In this document: one piece after another, positions 35,201 to 46,900 of the stretch
Layout: the number at the start of each line of letters is the position of its first letter
How positions within the stretch are numbered: the stretch's first letter is position 1
Source of the DNA: Pisaster brevispinus
Lineage: Eukaryota > Echinodermata > Asteroidea > Forcipulatida > Asteriidae
Direction: 5' to 3'
Length of the DNA stretch: 64,000 nucleotides
Assembly: GCA_023634235.1 (NCBI GenBank)
Contig: JAMKCF010000008.1
Coordinates: 10,248,176-10,312,175, forward strand
Translations under genes and position numbers: made by a program
The notes under the pieces: model-generated
What the model was told of the DNA's origin: nothing
Seen by the model: only the letters and a program-made list of their open reading frames with translations
Database searches by the model: none

Positions 35201-35946
35201 GTCTGATTGATGACTCTTTTTTTGTACATAAAAAAAATCATACATCTACAATGGCACTGAAAGAATTAAAACACTTCTTTGAATTACTACACAACTATTG
35301 TACCTTTTTGTTTTGTTACCAGTTACTAGGTACCAGTGGGATTATTTTCATTAAAAAAAGCAACTCTTTTTTTCTTGCGGTTAATTAGTTGTTTAGTCAA
35401 TGAAACTCAGTTTGGACACCTATATAGAGACGCGTTCTCATAGGCGTTTACAGATTGATAATTTGATAAAGGCATTTGGCACAAATCCATCCAAAAAATA
35501 AATCCAGTAATTGTTTGCAGTGCCTTTTGACTGGGGCTACCACACCATGACCCCATGGACTCCTTGAAACAGTTGCCTGTGTTACATGTAAGCCACCCAG
35601 TGCCTCACCACATGTGGCCTGTTGACATGACTACCGCCAACACACACACAGAATCTTGAATGCCGGTTAAAAAGCCTGCCCCTGTGTGTTGCATAAGAGT
35701 TTTTCATGATATCTAAAGTGAACTGGTCCAGGGAGAGGATTCCAAATTTGGAAGTTAGTTTTGGCCCCCATATTATAAAAGGTAATTTGTAAAACAGTTT
35801 CTAGAAAGATTTGTGTAAAGCCCTTAAAATTACTGTCCTAATGGAGTTAACTTTTTTTGTGTTGCTTAATTTTCAGTTCCACATATAAAAGAGAAGATTT
35901 TGGTCAAGCTTTCGGACCAGAATGTGCTAAGAAGCCTAAAAAATGA
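23266..35946 (+). CDS. CDK10: Cyclin-dependent kinase 10 (11 coding exons)
   Basis: Serine/threonine kinase of the CDC2 family. CDK10 pairs with cyclin M in vertebrates and acts in transcription and growth control. Coding exons: 23266-23391, 23863-23935, 25197-25268, 26145-26247, 28621-28823, 29223-29352, 29477-29600, 30347-30486, 32356-32408, 34785-34866 and 35877-35946. All have GT/AG borders and join in phase to 391 codons (human CDK10: 360). Motifs by residue: glycine loop GEGTYG 59-64, VALKK with catalytic Lys81, PISGLRE 93-99 (the PISSLRE helix that gave the kinase its first name), HRDLKVSN 174-181, DFG 194-196, WYRAPE 216-221, then [12 protein letters not shown] and PHHRNKR near the end. 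The start could be 23266, 23269 or 23287. A TTCTAG just before 23261 could be an acceptor, so an upstream non-coding exon is possible. No lesion is seen. Confidence 0.97.
23537..23683. mobile_element. Foldback MITE in CDK10 intron 1
   Basis: The arms TGGGAGACTTTTGGGGAG...GGTGGCAGCAGACTT and their mirror at 23640-23683 pair around a centre containing GAGCATGCTC. Non-coding, about 147 bp. Confidence 0.75.
24165..24432 (+). repeat. 32-bp minisatellite in CDK10 intron 2, about 8 copies
   Basis: Units of GCATGTGTGTTATTGTTACC followed by ATATTATGCCAA. The period is not a multiple of three and the same translation cycles through all frames, so the open frames here are artefacts. Confidence 0.95.
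25375..25552 (-). repeat. tRNA-derived SINE, inverted arm 1 (CDK10 intron 3)
   Basis: Reverse complement of 25604-25783 with about 90% agreement. It carries the A-box-like TAGCTCAGTGG and B-box GGTTCGAATCC on the - strand. The A/B-box spacing fits a tRNA-derived head, but there is no foldable acceptor stem, so it is not a functional tRNA. Confidence 0.75.
25604..25783 (+). repeat. tRNA-derived SINE, inverted arm 2 (CDK10 intron 3)
   Basis: A + strand copy facing the previous one across a 50-bp spacer. It has GGGCTAGCTCAGTGGTCTAG, then GTGGGTTCGAATCCCACC, and a body GAGCTCGGGAAAGCACTGAG. Together the arms make a ~400-bp palindrome within the intron. Confidence 0.75.
26232..26337 (+). repeat. 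53-bp tandem duplication covering the exon 4 donor site
   Basis: The unit starting GAAGCCATTTTGACAGGTAC occurs at 26232-26284 and is repeated exactly at 26285-26337. It copies the last 16 bases of CDK10 exon 4 plus its GT donor and early intron, giving two identical donor sites 53 bp apart. Confidence 0.97.
28028..28555. mobile_element. TIR element in CDK10 intron 4
   Basis: CCACGAGTGCCATACCACTT...GATAACGACATAACTTATCTCA at the left is mirrored at about 28505-28555. The TIRs are about 50 bp with a few mismatches. The interior has a 73-bp tandem duplication (28110-28256, TTTCCAAGATACTGAGGTAA...) and repeats of GAAAGACAT. Non-coding. Confidence 0.8.
28915..29075 (-). repeat. tRNA-derived SINE (family B), CDK10 intron 5
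   Basis: The - strand reads CATAGCTCAGTTAGTGGAGC, then CAGGTTCAAATCCCACTCTA, and a body that passes AATTTTGTTTCGTTCAACCC. The same body follows tRNA-like heads at 41390-41550 (-) and 57360-57470 (+). Confidence 0.7.
29714..30222 (+). repeat. 34-bp minisatellite in CDK10 intron 7, about 15 copies
   Basis: Highly uniform units of TACTGAGTCTTACATTGAGA followed by GCAGCAATCTGTCC. A minority variant has CTATCC in place of CTGTCC, spaced two units apart over part of the array. Confidence 0.97.
30550..32350. other. CDK10 intron 8, nothing recognised
   Basis: I see no gene, SINE head or inverted repeat of note in this intron. Confidence 0.4.
33349..33541 (+). repeat. ~65-bp tandem repeat, 3 copies (CDK10 intron 9)
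   Basis: Three near-identical units beginning GGCATACATGTGTGTGGTAC and ending CGTTTTCATAATTTA. Confidence 0.9.
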
Positions 35947-35996
35947 ACATTTTAACATTTTTGTCTGATGAACTCAGAGACACAGCAGAAAATGAA

Positions 35997-36635
35997 CTAG
36001 AGTGGAATGGTTCTTCACACACTTGTTCTATTGGTTGGATGACCACAAATGCAGCAAACATGAAGTATTGTACTAGAGTGGAATGGTTCTTCACACACTT
36101 GTTCTATTGGTCGGATGACCACAAATGCAGCAAACATGGAGTATTGAACTAGAGTGGAATGGTTCTTCACACACTTGTTCTATTGGTTGGATGACCACAA
36201 ATGCAGCAAACATGGAGTATTGAACTAGAGTGGAATGGTTCTTCACACACTTGTTCTATTGGTTGGATGACCACAAATGCAGCAAACATGGAGTATTGTA
36301 CTAGAGTGGAATGGTTCTTCACACACTTGTTCTATTGGTTGGATGACCACAAATGCAGCAAACATGGAGTATTGAACTAGAGTGGAATGGTTCTTCACAC
36401 ACTTGTTCTATTGGTTGGATGACCACAGATGCAGCAAACATGGAGTATTGAACTAGAGTGGAATGGTTCTTCACACACTTGTTCTATTGGTTGGATGACC
36501 ACAAATGCAGCAAACATGGAGTATTGAACTAGAGTGGAATGGTTCTTCACACACTTGTTCTATTGGTTGGATGACCACAAATGCAGCAAACATGGAGTAT
36601 TGTACTAGAGTGGAATGGTTCTTCACACACTTGTT
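35997..36635 (+). repeat. 76-bp minisatellite just after the CDK10 stop, about 8.5 copies
   Basis: Units begin CTAGAGTGGAATGGTTCTTC and run through GATGACCACAAATGCAGCAA. The first unit starts about 50 bp after the stop codon, so the array probably lies in the 3' UTR. No AATAAA signal is evident between the stop and the array end. Confidence 0.95.
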
Positions 36636-37909
36636 CCAGCTTGCAACATGCAAGTTTACCTTTAGAAATCACAAGACTTTAAGAAGAGTGTATGTATACA
36701 CCAATAGTTTACTGTGCAAGTCTAGCATGAACCAAACTTTAAATGGGAACCATCGGGAACCTTGCTCTCGTATTATATTTGCATGATTTTGTTTTTTGAA
36801 ACTTTTTTTTCCCCAGAACTTTTTGGAGCTTCTTGAGTAATATCGATGTCACAATGAAACCCCTACTTGAGACAAAGGAGAGACGACAAAGTTTTTTATA
36901 CTTAGTTCCAGGATTTGATGTTTTCATGTGTAAAGATTGAGTAGGCACTCACTGTGTTCACTGTGAACCTTAGACTTGCCAATCAAATAATTGATGAACA
37001 ATGGTGGCAGCCTTCCCATTCTTGTATGCCATATTTGTATAACAGGAATCGGGGGTTACACAATAGCCTCCGAAAGGGATTTTACAAGACAAGTTTCTAG
37101 AACCTGCTGTGCCTGCCCAAACATGCTACAAATGGAAAGTCCAGGTGGATACAAATCTGAAGTTGTTCAGAGTGCTAAAAAATGTCCGCCATAAGTCTTT
37201 TCAAAATATGTTGATATTAAAGCATGGACATGAAGGGGTTAAAGAACTTTACAAAACTCACCTTTCTTGTATCATTAAACTTATCAAATAATTTTATGAA
37301 GTGAGGCATGGTTTTCAGTTGGAATGGAAACTGGAAAGATTTCTGCCTTTGCACCCAACAGCACTTAAAGCGTCTGAGAGCAAATTTTACAATCCTTTTT
37401 ACCGTTAAAAAGTAAACAAAAATTTTGGGTTGTTTTTTTTGCCTGAATGTATATATTTTACTACCAATAACTTTACAAGTGAGCACAGAAGTACCAAAAC
37501 TGATTTAACCTTTAATAAGATTCTACTTCAAAATGAAATCAAACAAGTTGCTTTAAATAATGCACACATTTTGTATAAAACAGAGATAAATTCCAATGAA
37601 ATACATGTAAAATTCCAGTTAATGAGCCAACTAATGTGTTATTATTATTTCGTCTTATCACAGCATGCAAAAGAAAGATGAAATTTTCCTTTGTGCTGGA
37701 AACTCCTTGAGTCGGGCTACGTCCCTTGCTTAGATCAACACCCAAAAGCGCCGCCTTCTGTAAATCTACCCTCACATTTGTCCCCATTTCATCTAGATGC
37801 CTCAGTGCTCCAATGATGCCAAGTGCCCACAGGGACTACTTTCACTTTCATGTCAAAACTTACAAAGTTCCCTGGCCAGGTCTTGGTACTTGATACGTGA
37901 ACCAGAAAC

Positions 37910-38130
37910 ACCATGGTTGACTCCTACTTTTTCACGATAAGTGTTCTGGGTTCTTTTACGTGTATTACCAATCCTAGTACACAGGACCTACGGCTTAATG
38001 TCCCATCCGAAGGACAAAGCAATTATGGTAAAATACCTTGCTCAAAGACAGGGACTTGAACCCACACTCTGCTGATCAGAAACACCAGAGCTTGAGTCTG
38101 GTGCTCTTAACCACAACAAACCACAGCACA
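37910..38130 (-). repeat. tRNA-derived SINE (family A)
   Basis: The reverse complement of the body seen at 60862-61290: head with ACTCTGCTGATCAGAAACACC/GAGCTTGAGTC wording on the + strand, then CATCCGAAGGACAAAGCAATT and GGGTTCTTTTACGTG. A shorter + strand piece of the same body follows at about 38195-38290 (AAAGAGAAGGGGTTTGCCC). Confidence 0.75.
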
Positions 38131-38989
38131 ACCAATAACCTTTGTTATCAACATTCTGGACATCATATCTTTGTGGCATGTGGTGACCAGGTGGATAAGA
38201 ACCCATCATAAAAGAACTTCACGTAAAGAGAAGGGGTTTGCCCAAGGAGGATGGCAGTTCAGGTCAATCTGGCCACAGCTTCCGACCATCATGGTTCTTG
38301 TCAATTGTAAACACGGAGATGTTTGTTTTGATTTACCCAAGATAGGGGTTACCGTTCAAGACTTTGAAAGAATGTACATGTATATATAAAAGGGGTTATC
38401 TATATAGAAAAACATATTCTTTCAGTATGACTTAGTTTAAGCATTGAACATCAAAATTTTCTAAAAGAAACTAAAACTTGGGCAATTCAAAAGGTATCTC
38501 CTGTTCATTTCATGGTTTATAAGCCATTAGTTTCATTTCCCTTCAATTTCGAACAGGCTTATATGCCGAGTATCAAGATTTAATTCAGTTTCAATCTTCT
38601 TTAAGAAGAAGAGTTGGATAGCAGAAGAAGATGTGCTCAGCTGAAGTCTGAGCACCTAAAACAATTTGCAATAATAATGATGTGTTATGTGCGGCAAATA
38701 ATTAGCTGTTCCAGCAGTGCAACAGGCTGGAACAGCTATTGTTTTTGTTAAAGTTTTTCCCTTCTGTTAATTTATTTTATTTATTTTTTCTTCTCACCAA
38801 TTCTTTCTCCACGCCTAAATGCAAACTTCCTAACATCGCATCAACTTCATATGTCTAAGCCTTGATTCGGCCCAGTGGACTTAACAATGACGGAAGGTCA
38901 AAATTTGCTTTGGTTTCCTAAAAGAAAATCCTTTTCTGGTCCAAAATCTAAACTTCTATTTATCGCATCAACTTCAAATCTACACCACA

Positions 38990-39870
38990 TTAAGAACTTG
39001 AGGAGCCCTCATTCATATCAAAATTATGTCATCATGACATCATCAAACATCACATGCCATCAACTTAAATGTGCATTTTTCAAAGATTTATATTTACAAA
39101 AAAAAGCACAATCAAGCTGAAACTTTGCACGTATTCAAGACAGGATGTGTAACATATACAATTTGTGGTCATCAAGATCATGATGACATCATAAAGCATC
39201 ACGTAACATCACCTTAAAGGTACACTTTTCAAATATATATATTTACAAAAAAAAGTGTCCAATCCAGTTGAAACTCAAAGGTCCTGTTCCAATGATGCCA
39301 TTCAGTGTCACGTGACATTACCTTAAAAGGTGCAATGTTAAAAGATCTATATATTCAGAAAAAAATTGCATGATTGAACTGAAACCTTGCATGTATTTAA
39401 GTCAGGATCTACAATTTTAGGTCGCATCACAACGACGTTATCAAGCGCCACCTTCACTTTTGAAATATTTATATTTATATTTACAGGTAAAAATGCACGA
39501 TCAAGCTGAAGCTTTGCTTGTATTGAAGACGGGATGTGTAGCATTGAAAATTTAAGGTCCTGTTCTGATGACATCAAGTGTCATGTGACGTCACATTAAA
39601 GGTGCAGTTTTACAAGATCTATAATACAGAGAAAAAAAGTGTGATCAAGCTGAAACCTTGTTTGAGTTGGTATGTGTAACATCTACAATTTAAGGTCGAA
39701 TCATGATGACGTCATCAAGCGTCACGTGATGTCACTCTAAAGGTGCAATTTTACAAGATCCATACATACAGAAAAATGTGCAATCAACTGAAACCACGCA
39801 TTCATCCAAAATTTGAGGTCTTGTTATAATGACGTTGCAAATTTCACATGACCTCACCTTAAAGCTGAAG
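38990..39870 (+). repeat. Diverged 113-150 bp repeats with CRE-like TGACGTCA cores
   Basis: At least six copies carry ATCAAGCTGAAACCTTGCA, then AATTTAAGGTC, a near-palindrome such as GATGACGTCATCAAGCGTCA, and AAAGGTGCAATTTTACAAGA. Anchors fall near 39113, 39263, 39376, 39502, 39644 and 39783. Confidence 0.8.
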
Positions 39871-40975
39871 TTTTAAAAGGCACAGCTTTGTGTTTTGTTT
39901 AAAAAAGAACACATAGCTCTATTTATTCTTCTTCTCACATAAATTGTTCAAACAAATATTATCCACTCTTCCTGGCAGAATGCCTTTCCCGAATGTTTTG
40001 AAATGGTAGTGATTTGAATACATGTAAGTGTGGTTAGCATGCAGAAGGTGGTGGATTCAAAACATCAAATGGGAATTAATCCTTTCCCCTTCTAATAGTA
40101 AATGAAGAACCTCAGATCAGTACTTCGTAGACCTTCAAGGACTCTTCAACAATTTCTATCTTACAAGATCTCGTTATAGTCACCACCATGATGAACAATA
40201 AACAAAAGAAGATAAAGTTACTAAACATACATGTACTCTAATGTAGTACTTATTTTTTTCCCTTCTATGCTTGATAGAGAAGCATACTGACTCTTATTCG
40301 TACAGCACAAAAAACTCTAAAATTCTGGACTGTGGAATGTTTCTTTTGGACACAATTTTCATACCAATCACAACCATTCTGGAAAATTGCTAATTAAAAG
40401 TTGTATGAAAATCAACTTCTCACCTTTGCTAGATCTGGGTGATTAAGGAGATATGAGATGCATGTATACGTACAGAAACCAAACTGAAAGTTTGGTTTTC
40501 AGATCTGGAGCTTAAATAACTCGCTTTTGAATTCAATATTTACTTGACTGCACAAATCACAGGGCATCCACACTAAACAATCTATCGAAATGCCCAAATG
40601 CTCATCAAGTACAATTTAGTTTTCTTCAAAATCTAGACAAAACTACAGCACCTCAAAAATAAATAAAACTGCACTCAAAGAATATAAAGTGAAAATGATC
40701 AATTAGCAAGTATCTGCACTCAGCTACCATACTTATTACCATTTTTGTTTTGCATTGACGTTCAACTATATTTTTGTACTAATAGTAATGCTAAATCCAC
40801 TTCATTGGCCAGGTAAATCTAGAACTATGTTAGGCAGAAATGTTTTGCTACTTGCTTGATTGAATGGCTCTTGTACCATCTTTATATTTTACAATATATT
40901 TTCTAATACTAACAGATCCTCCCACTCTTTCAAGCTTGTCTGCTTTGGATGACTTTTAAATGCTGATGGGTGACT

Positions 40976-43900
40976 TCACTGATGGCTTAACAGTTGATTC
41001 ACAAGCATTTGGTCTTTCTCTTCCAGTTGACGTAAAGCTGTGTTAAAAGGTGATTCTTCACCTGAAAAGAAAATATATGCAGTTAATACAAGAGAACTGC
41101 AGTCAACGCAATATCCCCAAAACAACAAACATAAAATACACTAGAATTTGTTGAATTACAAGCATACAGTGTTTGGGTTTGAATGAAGGGTACTATTACC
41201 TGTGATGATGTCATGAAACATTAATAAACACTCAATCGTTCCGATTAACATGCTTGCCCTTTACCAACTGAGCTATCTAGCCCAAATGTTGGCAGTCTCC
41301 GTATTTTGTCAATGTCTTTGTTCAGGGTGCCAGTCAGAAGCCATTCACCCTGGGAAGCGGCATGAGAGGGATCACTTTAAGGGGATGCGGCTTTATTTGT
41401 CAAATATTGAGTAATAAACAATGAGGGAAACTGACTGGGTTAATTTAAAAAAATTGGGTTGAACAAAGACAAATTTACTGGAGCAAGACTTGAACCTGCT
41501 ACCTCCGGATGAGCGTGCTGGCACTCTACCAACTTTCTTTTCTCCGGTAAACAATTTGTCTGAACACATTACTTTGATATCACCACAAATATTGAGTTGG
41601 AAATGCAAACATGAAATACATTAGATATTTGTACTTAGCACCATGTAATGGTTTACAAAGTGCTGTGGGGCAATCTGCATCCAACTGTACTAGAAAACAT
41701 CAAGGTGAACCCCATTCTCTGAATGATACGTGTACTAGGTTCTTTAATGTGCATTACACAACACACAAGACCTACGGCTTTACATCCCATTCTAAGAACA
41801 AATCGGTATCGCTCAAGTGTCTTACTTAAGAGCGGGCGGATCTTGAACCCACACTCAGCTGTTAAAAAACACCAAAGCTTGAGTCCAGTGTAATTGACCG
41901 CTTGGCTATGACACGCCACAATAAGTCACAAGGTCATATCATATGTGTGGAGTGTTTGGATTGGAGGTCCAAATTCATTTTGGAATTTGTTTTCATTTCT
42001 TGTTTTTACATACCTTTACCGTTTGTGTTCCTGAATGACAGTTGCAGTTTTTTCAGGAACTCATTTGCCACACAATACAATGATGATTGCTCCTATAGTT
42101 AAAAATAATTACAAATCAACTCATCTTTAATCAACTGTGATTATCTTGTGGATGTATGACCATTAACATGCAGTGTAAAATGTAAATTTTACTCCTGAGA
42201 ATGGAAGTGCAAAACAGTTCTGCCATGCAATTAACATTTCTAACTTCTTAGGTTTTTGGAAACTAGTTAATAAGAGCCTGCAGATTAAGCATGTCTAAAC
42301 TTTAAGGGAGTGGAGGTTGCATGAGTATTTCATAACCAGTAATTTGTTTTATTTGAATTTGTTTTTTGTTTACTTTTGCATTTATTTATTTATTTATTTT
42401 TTAATTTATTTATTTTTTTTTTTGGGGGGGGGATCGCCCCCTAGTTACAGGCCTGTCCCTTCTATAACTGATGAGCATATGATGCAACGTGTATATAAAC
42501 AGGAGCCCATATCAAAATGCAAAACGGTTCCACAGGGACTTCAGTCTAGAAATTAAGACTTCTAGCCAAAAGGTCAAACCTATCTAAAGAGCTATAAGGC
42601 AAATTATTATTTTTCTTATTAGTTTGTTATCATGGAAGTATGTTTACTACTTACGAGTAGCCATTACGTTGATCAATTGTTTTGTCACTAAAGACATTGC
42701 AAGTTGTCTAAAACTCGACCCAGATATATTAGTTACACTCACCTCTTGCTCATCATCCCAGCTATCCCAATCAGAATCTGAAATGTTCTGATTGCTACCT
42801 GTTGTAGATAGTCTACTCTTATCATGATCAGTAGTGTGCACAGCTGGCCATAAGGTCTGGCCACTACTTCCACTCACACTCAATGATAGGGACTCCGTAG
42901 GTGCATAGTTACAACCTAGTCAGGAAACATACATCATCTTAGCTTTTCAGAAAGTCTTTTTGCATGAATTGGTTCATCTTTTATCTGCTATATCAAAAGC
43001 TTACCATGGATACTAAATATCATTACGCCAATGTTTCGTTTGAACCTCCCAAAATTCCTACCAGTTTGTAAACTCCCCCAAATCAGTGATGATTTGAGAG
43101 GCATTGAAAAGACAACTATATATCTTCAGCGCAAGGATTCCAAGCTAGATTCTGATATCAAACTGCAGAGTTTGAGGTAGGACTTAGGGTATGGCTGCTC
43201 AGGAGAATCACAGATGTTTACCAAGAAAAAAGGGTTGATGGACTCAGTGTTGTAGGTCTCAAGACAGGTCTCGGTATCAAGTCCAGTCTCGAGACTTAAT
43301 TTGTTGAGGTCTGGGCTGTTTCCAGGCTTTGACTATAAAGACTCAGCAAAGGTCTCTTGGTCTCATGTCGAGACATTCTGAGACCTTCATTCCATAATCA
43401 TCCCCCCCAAAAAATAAAATAGAAAAAGGAAACCAAAAGGATAAGGATAATTTTTATTCAGTTGTACTGTGGGTTTTTTTCTTGGAGAGGGGCACAGCAC
43501 TGTCCCAGTCCCATTGTGCCAAAAAGTGGCTATTGTGATTGTGACACCCACAGTGAAGGCTGAATGAAGCCATCATACAAAGAAAAAGCAGTGGTTTAAC
43601 ATTGAAAATTCATTGAAAATAAAGTTGACTTTGATAATTGTTTTGCTGTTTACAGTACAGACTTGTCTGAGGTCTTAGTCATGGTCTCAATCACAGCCTC
43701 AGACTTGGTGGTCTTCACTATAACACTGTATAGCGTAACTACAAAAATGTAAATTTTCTGTATGGAAGTACTTCACCAGAGGCCAGTGGGCAACCTGGCA
43801 AAAGATGATGGCAAGAAGCATTTCCAAATCATCGACAATCTCCTGCCTCAATGTCCTGCCTAAATCTGGTAGCTCAAACCACTCTACAGTTTTAACTCCT

Positions 43901-46900
43901 GTTGCACAATCTTCATGAACCTACAATTACTTTCCTTCCTTTTCAGTGCATTGTTTTCAGTATGGAAAGGCCGACTTTAACAGTTTTTATACATTACTTT
44001 TATGATGTCCCTAGGTTATCGTGTAGGTCAGAGTACAGACTTCTTATCTTGTACACATGTACCTTGATCCCACCGGATCAGGGCCCATTCTCAACCCAGG
44101 TACCATTCAGCCTGTGTAATCACTGTGTTAGGAAATACAATCTCCTTGGGACTTTGGACAGTTAGTGTCTCTGTTATGAAGCCAGTAAATGTAAGAGTTT
44201 TAAAGCAGCAATATGCCAACTCCATTTGACAATTCCAACGTGACTCAACAGCTTTTATTGTAGAGTTTTAGTGGACTACTAATAGTTTACATAACTGCAA
44301 CATGCCTTCTATTCTTCATCTAGTTCATGGACAATGAAGAGCAACATTCAACCCCGCTGTCATAGGTGATTATGTCCCTCAGTGTGTCCCCAAAACGGTA
44401 AATTAACATGGGCTGAAGGAAGTCATAACAGGGTGAAATTTTACACAATTTGGGGGACAGAATCTCCTGCCACAACAGCTATATTCTTTCTTTCAACAGC
44501 TATATTCTTTCTTTCAACAGCTATATTCTTTCTTTCAACAGCTATATTCTTTCTTTCAACAGCTATATTCTTTCTTCACTTCCAATCCCCACAACACTCG
44601 TTAGGTTTTCCAAAAGTACTCACTTCTCTGATTCATCCAAAGCCACTGGACCAGATGGAATTCCTTTTAATGCTTGGAAAATGTGTTCCAACCAGTTCTT
44701 TTCAAGCTTTGTGCACTCTCCGTTTTCAGCAGAAGTTTCAAAGAATGTTCTGAATCTACTAATTTCATTCCTATTGGGCCGACTAGCTAGACACCTTGTT
44801 GTAATTAAGAGATTCACCTTCTAAGGATGAGGATAATGATCTTAACGCCATTTTGTTTTACCCCTCAGTCGCATAGGCAAAAGGAGTATTGTCATTGCCT
44901 AAAGCATCCAGACATCCATCTGTCCAGTGGGGCTCTTTTACAGTCATTTCCTGAATGTAACTTGTGACAAATGACAAAGGGGGGGGGGTTAAAGGGAAGG
45001 GGCTGGTTTAACCACAATAGATTGGAAACGGCCTCTTTTGGTTAAACCAGCCCTTTCCTCTACCCCTTGTTTTTAGCCCTTGATTTGTCTGTGTTCTTTC
45101 TGCCTCTCTTTTCTATCCACTTGACTGCTTCTATTACACCAGTATACTTGTTGTCTGTGTTGTGTTGTCGTTTAGCCTTCAAGAAAGACTCTGCTAGGGT
45201 CGAAATATCAGGCCATTAACCATTTTTTGCAGTTAAACCATAGCTCCTTTTGGTTGGTAAGATAGTTATTGTTGGATGACTGAGATTAATATTTTGTTGG
45301 GACTTTTAACAAAGCAATACTCACTGTGTTTTTTTCCTTCTTCCTCATCATCAGAGCTGTCTTTGGTGTCAACTGGACTAGCAGGGATATTATTTGACAG
45401 ATAAACTAAAGTTGTCACTGTATTGTCACCATCTTCATTGATTGCATTAAGTCCAAGAGCTCCATCTATGTTGACAGACTAAAAATAAACAAATTCTTAT
45501 CAATTCCATCTTAAGGATCCAAACTTTTGATACACTTCTTCTTTTGACAAACATGTACTAACTCAGCTTAAACAGCTTTAAGGGTCATGCCTGTGTGATA
45601 CTGGACCTTGCCTTCTGCACTGTGCTTTATTACACAGGCTTGACCCTGCCAATCTTAAACAGCCGAACAATTGAAGATTCCTACAAGACCCTTTAATACC
45701 CTTACTATTAACAAAAATAAATAAACTCAGAGCACATGTTACATTGAATTGAATGGGCTCAGTGTTTACAACTGCTTTGTCTCGTTACTGACGTTAGTCC
45801 ACATGACCAGAAATGGAGAATGCATGGCGCGCGACAATTAGATAGAGGGGAACTGGGAAAACAGACTGGACTGGGCAAATTTGCTGACAATCACAAGGCA
45901 TTCTGAAAAATGAACACAAGTTAGTACATGGTTACATGATTCAGAGGCTAGATTGCTTTGCATGTGATATGAAACACAAGTTGGATAAGGTGAAGCTATA
46001 TAATGTCATGTTCAAACAAGTTTGAAGGAAGAACATCACATAATGAGAGGGAAAGTGTACAGCCATGAAATGTGGAATGGGGCATCTGCATATATGGTAA
46101 AGTTTGGAAATTGGAAATCAAGTTTGAAGTGATGCATCAGAAAACAAGTTCAATATATCAAAAGTTTTCATGATGGACAATCTCGTTAGAACGACCTAGC
46201 AACAAAATGAAGGAAATTATTTTTAAAAAGGAAAACATTCTTGGGTAATGAGTGAAAAACTGATCCCCATAATCAAAGCATGAACATCACCTCGAAATGT
46301 AATACTATCACTTTCCACCCCTCACTTCCTCAAATTAATAAAATAACCACTTTTAACCATCATATTCTTCACACATCAGATAAACTTCAATGTGCTGTAC
46401 AGGAACAATTTCATGTCCTGAATGCCTCCTCTATTGGTAGCTTTAAAAACATGTATAAGAAGGTGTATTTTAAGTAGTTTGTTCTTTATTAACAGGACCA
46501 TGATGAAAAACAGCCTCCGAGTATAAATATGTTTTAATAAATAAAGAAAGAAAGAAAAAAACCACGGCTGTCTACAGACACCCTCCCAGTCTTGGGGATC
46601 TCATTGTCCAGGCAGAAGTTCCCCCCATTAATGATAATGTTAATCCTTCTTTGCCACAGGGAACTTTCAGGTGTTCCAACACCTCCAAATGCATCGTCTG
46701 TAGACAACACATCAGAGAATCAGACTCCTTCACCAGCAATACCGGTGGTACCACCCATAGGACAAGGGGTCATGTCACCTGCACCACCACTAATCTAATC
46801 TATTTAATATCTTGCAAAGTTTGTGGTGTTCAATAAATAGGTGAACGAGAACTACACTCAAGAGACATTTTTTACGGCCACAGATCCACAGTCAACACCC

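Larger units (their letters stand above)
36640..40970. other. Intergenic region between convergent genes
   Basis: No gene recognised. It holds SINE fragments (37910-38290), a diverged CRE-like repeat array (38990-39870) and AT-rich DNA. The 3' UTRs of both flanking genes must end here, but neither end can be placed. Confidence 0.5.
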
